From assembly GCA_031177555.1 (NCBI GenBank), contig JAPSGM010000005.1:1-19627 (forward strand): DNA of 19,627 bases, written 5' to 3'. Source of the DNA: Chloroflexota bacterium. Its GTDB lineage: Bacteria > Chloroflexota > Limnocylindria > QHBO01. This document shows positions 15,290-19,627 of the stretch, one piece after another. The notes beneath the pieces were generated by a model. That model worked only from the letters and a program-made list of their open reading frames with translations, did not search any database and was not told the origin of the DNA. Numbering within the stretch: position 1 is the stretch's first letter; every line of letters starts with the position of its first letter. The position numbers were made by a program, and so were the translations under genes.

Positions 15290-15323
15290 CGGTCCGCCAT
15301 CCCTCCGGCGAGGATCGCTGCCG

Positions 15324-17228
15324 ATGAACCTGACGGAAGCCGCGCTTCCCCACCTGGAGTCGCACTACGAGCGCCAGATGCGCACCACCGAGCGTCAGCT
15401 CGGCCTGGCGCGCGCCACCATCGCCGGTGCCGGCCTCGTCGCGGTGCTCGTCTTCCGCGACCGGCTGGACACGTTCCCGTGGTTGGTCGGACTGGGAGTG
15501 GCGGTGCTGGTCTACACCGCCGCCATCCTGTTCCTGGTGGGCCGCTTCCCGGCGCGCGAGGTCGGGATCGTGGCGACCGCCCTGGACATGGTGGTCGTCA
15601 CGCTGGCCATCTACCTGGAGCCACAGGCGCTCGACGCGTTCCTGTTCTACATCCCGGTCGTCCTCGGCGTGGCCGTGCGCTACGGGCTCGGCGCATCGGT
15701 CTGGAGCTCGCTGGTCGTCTCGTTCATGTACGCGTCGGTGGTGCTGGCCGTCGCGGAGGCGGGCCAGGTGCGCGAGCTGCTGCCGATCCGCATCGGCTAC
15801 CTCGTCGGCCTGGGCCTGGCGGCCGGCCTGTTCGCGCGCGTGGTCATCGGTCGGGCCACGGAGAACGCCAGGCTGCAGCGCCGCCTGGAGCAGGAGGAGC
15901 GCGAGCGCGCGCGGACGCGCGAGGCCGAGCTGCTGAGCCAGATGGCCCGCGAGTTCGGCACGTCGCTGGAGCGCCAGGCCACCGTCGACGCCATCGTGCG
16001 GGCCGCCGCGCCACTGCTCGGCGACCTGACCTGGTTGCTCACCCTGGAGGAGGCTCCCGGCGGCGAGCCGCCGTTCCTCCGGCTCGCCGGCATCGACGGG
16101 CGCGACCGACCGGCCGTCGAGCGCCTCAGGCACCACCTGGAAACGCGCCGGCCGCGCGTGGGCGACGGGGTGGCAGGAGCGGCCGCGGCGACCGTCTCGG
16201 CAGCCGTGGTGCGCGTCAACGAGCGGCCCTCCGACAGTCCCGGCGATCCCGATGGCATGGCGCTGCTCGGCATGCGCTCCCTCCTCGCCGTCCCGATCAT
16301 CTTCCGCGCTCGAGTACGGGGCGTCCTCGTGTCGGCCAGCCTCGACGGGCCGGAGCTCGGCGACGGCGAGGCCCGCCTGGCCATGGCCATCGCCGAGCGC
16401 GCGGGACCGGCGCTCGAGAACGCGGCGCTATGGGCGGACCTCCAGGAGCAGGTCGCGCGCGAGCAGCGCGCCCAGCGTGCCAAGGACGACTTCCTCTCGA
16501 TCGTGAGCCACGAGTTGCGCACGCCGCTGACCAGCATCCAGGGCTACTCGCAGCTGCTCGAGGCGCGGATGCGGGACAGCGCCAGCGCCAAGGAACTTTC
16601 GCAGCTCGGCACCATCCGCACCCAGGTGACGCGCATGCGCCGGCTGGTGGAGGACCTGCTTGACGTCAGCCGCATCGATCGCCGGGGGCTGGTGAGCATC
16701 GAGCCGGAGCCGCTCGACCTGGCGGTGGAGCTGCGCGAGGCGGCGGCGCGGGCCGAGCGCGAGCACCCCGAACGGGTCATCGGCGTCCAGGCGCCGGACA
16801 CCCTCCCGATCGAGGCGGACCGCGATCGCATCGGGCAGGTGCTGACCAACCTGCTGGACAACGCGGTGAAGTACTCGCCGAGTGGCGGACCGGTCACCGT
16901 CCGCGCGGAAGCTCGCGGCCACGGGGTGGAGGTGGCCGTCGCCGACGAGGGCATCGGCGTCACCGAGGCGCAGCGCGAGCGAATCTTCGAGCGCTTCTAC
17001 CAGGCCGACGACGAGCCGAGCAGGCGGCGGCCGGGCGGGCTGGGGCTGGGGCTGTACATCACCCGGGCCATCGTGCTGGCCCATGGGGGCCAGATCACTG
17101 CCGAGCCGAACCGCGCGGCCGGCCGCGGCACGGTCATCCGGCTGCGCTTACCGAGGCGCGCCGCCGTCCCGGATCGCTCGCAGCCGGTCACCGACGCCCC
17201 ACCGCCGTTCGTGACCCGTCGCCGCTAG
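15324..17228 (+). CDS. Membrane sensor histidine kinase with GAF domain
   Basis: This 634-residue two-component kinase has about six N-terminal membrane helices (roughly 30-48, 52-74, 80-98, 104-120, 124-146, 155-177), with very short outside loops. A charged coiled coil follows (178-205, ENARLQRRLEQEERERARTR). Next is a GAF-like domain (about 208-370), and then the HisKA dimerisation/phosphoacceptor domain with FLSIVSHELRTPLTSIQGYS (His396). The HATPase domain has an N box (NLLDNAVKYSP, 509-519), G1 (DEGIG, 541-545), an F box (FERFYQ) and G2 (GGLGLGLYI, 571-579). All catalytic motifs are intact. The signal is probably sensed in the membrane or by the GAF domain. No response regulator is encoded next to it, so it is an orphan kinase here. 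The preceding extracytoplasmic FG-GAP-like protein could be an accessory sensor, which is inference. The stop TAG forms part of the candidate -10 of the next gene. Confidence 0.95.
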   Translation: MNLTEAALPHLESHYERQMRTTERQLGLARATIAGAGLVAVLVFRDRLDTFPWLVGLGVAVLVYTAAILFLVGRFPAREVGIVATALDMVVVTLAIYLEPQALDAFLFYIPVVLGVAVRYGLGASVWSSLVVSFMYASVVLAVAEAGQVRELLPIRIGYLVGLGLAAGLFARVVIGRATENARLQRRLEQEERERARTREAELLSQMAREFGTSLERQATVDAIVRAAAPLLGDLTWLLTLEEAPGGEPPFLRLAGIDGRDRPAVERLRHHLETRRPRVGDGVAGAAAATVSAAVVRVNERPSDSPGDPDGMALLGMRSLLAVPIIFRARVRGVLVSASLDGPELGDGEARLAMAIAERAGPALENAALWADLQEQVAREQRAQRAKDDFLSIVSHELRTPLTSIQGYSQLLEARMRDSASAKELSQLGTIRTQVTRMRRLVEDLLDVSRIDRRGLVSIEPEPLDLAVELREAAARAEREHPERVIGVQAPDTLPIEADRDRIGQVLTNLLDNAVKYSPSGGPVTVRAEARGHGVEVAVADEGIGVTEAQRERIFERFYQADDEPSRRRPGGLGLGLYITRAIVLAHGGQITAEPNRAAGRGTVIRLRLPRRAAVPDRSQPVTDAPPPFVTRRR

Positions 17229-17231
17229 ACT
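17226..17231 (+). promoter_or_regulatory. Candidate -10 element (TAGACT) overlapping the kinase stop, 6 nt before the DUF1015 start
   Basis: The kinase stop TAG begins TAGACT, followed by CGGCAG and then ATG 17238. No ribosome-binding site precedes the ATG, so a leaderless transcript is a reasonable reading. No -35 is evident. The geometry is the same as at 9884-9896. Confidence 0.4.
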
Positions 17232-17237
17232 CGGCAG

Positions 17238-18581
17238 ATGCCCGAGGTCCGCGCCTTCAGAGGCATCGCGTATGCGCTGGACCGCTTCGCTGCCGACGAG
17301 GTGCCGGATCGCGTCCGCCTTCTCGAGGAGCCGCCGCCGAGCGCCGGACGCCACGTGGCCGATCTGACCGACCTCGTCTGCCCGCCCTACGACGTCATCT
17401 CGCCGGAGCAGCGCGGCGCGCTCCTGGCGCGTCACGACCGCAACGCCGTCCGCCTGGAGCTGCCGGACGACCCCGAGCCCCACGCCGCGGCGGCCGCCAC
17501 CCTGGCCGCCTGGCTGGAGGACGGCACGCTCGCATGGCGGGGCGAGGGTTCCGTCTACTACTACTCCCATGCCACGCCGCGGCAACCGGATGACCCGAGC
17601 GTCCAGGGCGTCCTCGCCCGCCTGCGCCTGGAGCCGTTCGGCGCCGAGGTCCGAGCCCACGAGCACACGATGCCCGGCCCCAAGGCAGATCGGCTGGCGC
17701 ATCTCCATGCGACGCGGACCCAGGTGTCGCCGATCCTGGCGATCTACTTCGACCGCTCGGAGCGCTACCGCCACGTCATGAGACGGCCGTGGGCCGACGA
17801 GTGGCGCGCGCGTGACGGGGACGGACTATTGCACGCCGTGGCCGCGGTGGAGCACGACGACCGCCTGCTCCGCTACCTGTCGCGCCAGCGCGTGTACATC
17901 GCCGATGGCCACCATCGCTACGAGACCGCCCTGGCCTACCAGGCCGAGGTCCGCGCGGACCCGAACTGGGCCGATGCGCCCGCGGGCTCGCTCGCGGCCG
18001 ACTGGATCATGGTCGTCCTGGTCAACGCCGAGCTCGAGGAGCTCGAGATCAAGGCCACCCACCGCCTGCTGCTCGGGGCCGATGCCGATGCGCTGCGCGG
18101 CCTCCTCGACGGCGACCCGCCGTGGCAGGCGCTGCCGGTCGCGCCCGGCGAGCTGGCGGGACGCCTGGAGCAGCTGCGCGACGCCGCGGAGCCTGTCTTC
18201 GGCCTGCTGCTCCCCGGCGACGAGGCGTGGCTGCTGGTCGGGGACGCGGAGGGCGTGGCCGAGCGCATGCGCCGCGAGCGGGCGAGCACCGCGGTGCGCC
18301 GCCTGGACCTCGCCATCCTGCACGCCGCCATCCTCGCCGATCGGCTCGGCATCGATGCCGATGCGGTCGCCGCCGGTGAGCGGCTGGCCTACACTAGGAG
18401 CGAGGCGGAGGCGCGGGCCGCCGTATCGCGCGGCGAGGCGAGCGCCGCGATCCTGGTCCGGCCGACCCGGCTGGAGCAGCTGGCCGAGGTGGCCGGCATC
18501 GGGGACGTCATGCCGCAGAAGTCCACGTACTTCTACCCCAAGCTGCTGACCGGCTTCGTGCTCAACCCGCTGGAGGACTGA
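17238..18581 (+). CDS. DUF1015 family protein
   Basis: This 447-residue member of the DUF1015 family has no established biochemical activity that I can name with confidence. Family hallmarks are present: CPPYDVISPEQR (48-59), HEHTMPGPKADRL (141-153), a histidine-rich YIADGHHRYETALAY (220-234), and a C-terminal QKSTYFYPKLLTGFVLNPL segment. Between the opening EVRAFRGIAY and CPPYDVI there are about 25 residues (roughly 14-40, FAADEVPDRVRLLEE and onward) more than I expect in the family, a probable insertion. No signal peptide or membrane segment is seen. It is cytoplasmic and probably an enzyme, given the conserved His, Asp and Glu clusters. The ATG 17238 lies directly behind TAGACT-CGGCAG without a Shine-Dalgarno. 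The next gene starts 9 bp after its stop. Confidence 0.92.
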   Translation: MPEVRAFRGIAYALDRFAADEVPDRVRLLEEPPPSAGRHVADLTDLVCPPYDVISPEQRGALLARHDRNAVRLELPDDPEPHAAAAATLAAWLEDGTLAWRGEGSVYYYSHATPRQPDDPSVQGVLARLRLEPFGAEVRAHEHTMPGPKADRLAHLHATRTQVSPILAIYFDRSERYRHVMRRPWADEWRARDGDGLLHAVAAVEHDDRLLRYLSRQRVYIADGHHRYETALAYQAEVRADPNWADAPAGSLAADWIMVVLVNAELEELEIKATHRLLLGADADALRGLLDGDPPWQALPVAPGELAGRLEQLRDAAEPVFGLLLPGDEAWLLVGDAEGVAERMRRERASTAVRRLDLAILHAAILADRLGIDADAVAAGERLAYTRSEAEARAAVSRGEASAAILVRPTRLEQLAEVAGIGDVMPQKSTYFYPKLLTGFVLNPLED

Positions 18582-18589
18582 GATCGGCC

Positions 18590-19450
18590 ATGGTGCAGGC
18601 CATCAAGCGCGACGAGGTGTACATCGAGCCGGAGGGCATCTACGTCGAGACGCACCAGCCGGAGCGCCGCAGCCGAAAGCCCCCGCTGCTCCTGATCCAC
18701 GGGGCGCTGGGCGGCTCATGGATGTGGGCCAGCTTCGCCACCCACTTCGCCGAGCGCGGGTGGGAGGCGCACGCCATGAACTTCCGCGGCCACTACACCT
18801 CCGACCTGGCCGACCTGTCCACCGTGACCATGCGCGATTACGCCGACGACATCGGCGTGGCGATCCGCAACCTCGGCCGGCCGCCGGTCCTGGTCGGGTG
18901 GGGGATCGGCGCCCTGGCGGCGATGCTCTACGCCGAGCGGCAGCCGGCGCTGGGCCTCGTGCTGCTCGCCCCGTCGCCGCCCGCCGCGGCCCTGCCGCGG
19001 CGTCCGGACGACCTGGAGCTGAAGGCGGTTCCGGGCGTCTACGACGCGCGCTGGTGGGGGTGGATCCAGCCCGCCGACCGGCTGCGCGAGATGATGCCCG
19101 ACCTGACCGACGACGAGATCGAGAAGGTGCAGCAGATGCTCGACGGCGCCCGGGAATCGGGCAGCGCTCGACGCGAGCGGATGCTGGGCGTGGAGGTCGA
19201 CACCGCGCGCATCGACGTGCCCGCGCTGGTCATCGGCGCAGGGCTGGACGACGTCATCCATCCCTCGGAGGCGCGCCGCACCGCCGACCTGCTCAGCGCG
19301 ACGTACGAGTTCTTCCCGTCAGCCTCGCACTTCGGGCTGATCCTCGGGTCGCAGACCTGGCCGCTCGTCGCCGGATCGGTGCTGGGCTGGCTCGAGGAGC
19401 GCCGGCATGCCATGACCGCGGCGCTTGCGGCGGTGGGAGCCAGCCGCTAG
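18590..19450 (+). CDS. Alpha/beta-hydrolase-fold protein lacking the nucleophile serine
   Basis: This 286-residue protein has a clear alpha/beta-hydrolase fold. LLLIHGALGGSWMW (33-46) carries the oxyanion-hole HG, and MNFRGHYTSD follows. The nucleophile elbow is LVGWGIGALAAMLYA (101-115), and a late strand with GAGLDDVIHPSEARR supplies Asp220 or Asp221. His247 is in SASHFGLIL. The elbow normally reads G-x-S-x-G with Ser, Asp or Cys, but here it is GWGIG. Gly sits at position 105 (nt 18902-18904, GGG), so the usual covalent hydrolysis chemistry is not possible. His and acid residues remain. It could be a non-hydrolytic binding protein, or use another residue. GGAGGA lies 12 nt before ATG 18590, rather far. 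It sits 9 bp after the DUF1015 gene, probably in the same operon. Confidence 0.9.
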   Translation: MVQAIKRDEVYIEPEGIYVETHQPERRSRKPPLLLIHGALGGSWMWASFATHFAERGWEAHAMNFRGHYTSDLADLSTVTMRDYADDIGVAIRNLGRPPVLVGWGIGALAAMLYAERQPALGLVLLAPSPPAAALPRRPDDLELKAVPGVYDARWWGWIQPADRLREMMPDLTDDEIEKVQQMLDGARESGSARRERMLGVEVDTARIDVPALVIGAGLDDVIHPSEARRTADLLSATYEFFPSASHFGLILGSQTWPLVAGSVLGWLEERRHAMTAALAAVGASR

Positions 19451-19464
19451 GGCGCCACCTCGGG

Positions 19465-19494
19465 TTGAGCGGCGTCGCGGAGGGTTGCTATACT
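19465..19494 (+). promoter_or_regulatory. Sigma70-type promoter for tRNA-Glu
   Basis: TTGAGC (19465-19470), an 18-bp spacer and TATACT (19489-19494) form a good -35/-10 pair, followed by CGGCCG. Transcription would start near 19501, about 24 nt before the mature tRNA 5' end. It lies in the 74-bp gap after the hydrolase-fold gene. Confidence 0.65.
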
Positions 19495-19524
19495 CGGCCG
19501 CGTCCTCGACACCGTGGACGACGG

Positions 19525-19601
19525 GCCGCATTCGTCTAGAGGCCTAGGACACCGCCCTCTCAAGGCGGAGATCACCGGTTCGAATCCGGTATGCGGTACC
19601 A
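19525..19601 (+). tRNA. tRNA-Glu, anticodon CTC, CCA encoded
   Basis: A full cloverleaf can be drawn. The acceptor stem GCCGCAT (19525-19531) pairs with ATGCGGT (19591-19597), with a G-U wobble at the first pair. The D arm GTCTAGAGGCCTAGGAC is the standard bacterial tRNA-Glu arm. The anticodon stem CCGCC/GGCGG (19552-19556, 19564-19568) holds loop CTCTCAA, giving anticodon CTC at 19559-19561, which reads GAG. The T arm is ACCGG-TTCGAAT-CCGGT. Discriminator A is followed by an encoded CCA (19599-19601). GAG is the dominant Glu codon in this GC-rich window, consistent with a CTC-anticodon gene. Confidence 0.96.
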
Positions 19602-19627
19602 ACTTCCTTCTCCTGCGCATTTTTACC

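Noticed and set aside
1..19627. Search for CRISPR arrays, insertion sequences, phage genes, riboswitches and toxin-antitoxin pairs
   Set aside because: No direct-repeat array, transposase, integrase or recognisable riboswitch core was seen. The tRNA at the right end could be an integration site, but no attachment repeat is visible in the few bases after it.
19602..19627. Possible terminator after tRNA-Glu (ATTTTT near the end)
   Set aside because: A short T-run is present, but no stem precedes it before the window ends.

Overview
This is a GC-rich, gene-dense bacterial window. There is almost no non-coding DNA, stop-start overlaps are common (GTGA, TGATG, ATGA) and several starts are GTG. 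The gene types (split transketolase, fused alpha/beta 2-oxoacid dehydrogenase E1, DUF1015 protein, acetoacetyl-CoA synthetase, histidine kinase with multi-TM input) fit an uncultured Chloroflexota-like or other high-GC Terrabacteria lineage. No rRNA or taxonomic marker is present, so this placement is an inference. The left end carries a perfect foldback repeat, which suggests a draft or metagenomic contig.

Layout. Region A (1-6539) is a sugar-phosphate cluster. A GntR/FCD regulator (cut by the left edge) and a PEP-utilizing-type protein with a swivelling phosphohistidine domain are read leftward. From a shared AT-richer intergenic region, a tight rightward operon is read: transaldolase-like protein, small cupin, transketolase N-half, transketolase C-half. 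A second, closely similar GntR/FCD regulator faces it from the right. Region B (6623-11146) runs rightward: a PPP-type metallophosphatase, a fused E1 alpha-beta of a pyruvate-type dehydrogenase complex, and its E2 lipoyl acyltransferase. No E3 is present. Region C (11143-13104, minus) is acetoacetyl-CoA synthetase, whose stop codon overlaps the E2 stop codon. Region D (13145-19450, plus) holds a secreted, membrane-anchored FG-GAP-like protein, an orphan sensor histidine kinase, a DUF1015 protein and an alpha/beta-hydrolase-fold protein lacking the nucleophile serine. The window ends with a tRNA-Glu(CTC) behind a clear sigma70-type promoter.

How the genes may work together. Transaldolase-like and transketolase enzymes move C3 and C2 units between sugar phosphates. 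Together with a PEP/phosphohistidine-type protein, a cupin and two paralogous GntR/FCD regulators, they look like a locally regulated carbohydrate-catabolic module whose substrate cannot be read from sequence. The E1-E2 genes and acetoacetyl-CoA synthetase lie downstream in central metabolism, around acetyl-CoA. The most unusual observations are the bracketed sugar-phosphate cluster with its cluster of ATCGAT boxes, the altered active-site positions in the transaldolase-like protein and the hydrolase-fold protein, and a repeated arrangement in which a TAG stop codon forms the start of a TANNNT -10 element exactly 6 nt before the next ATG.
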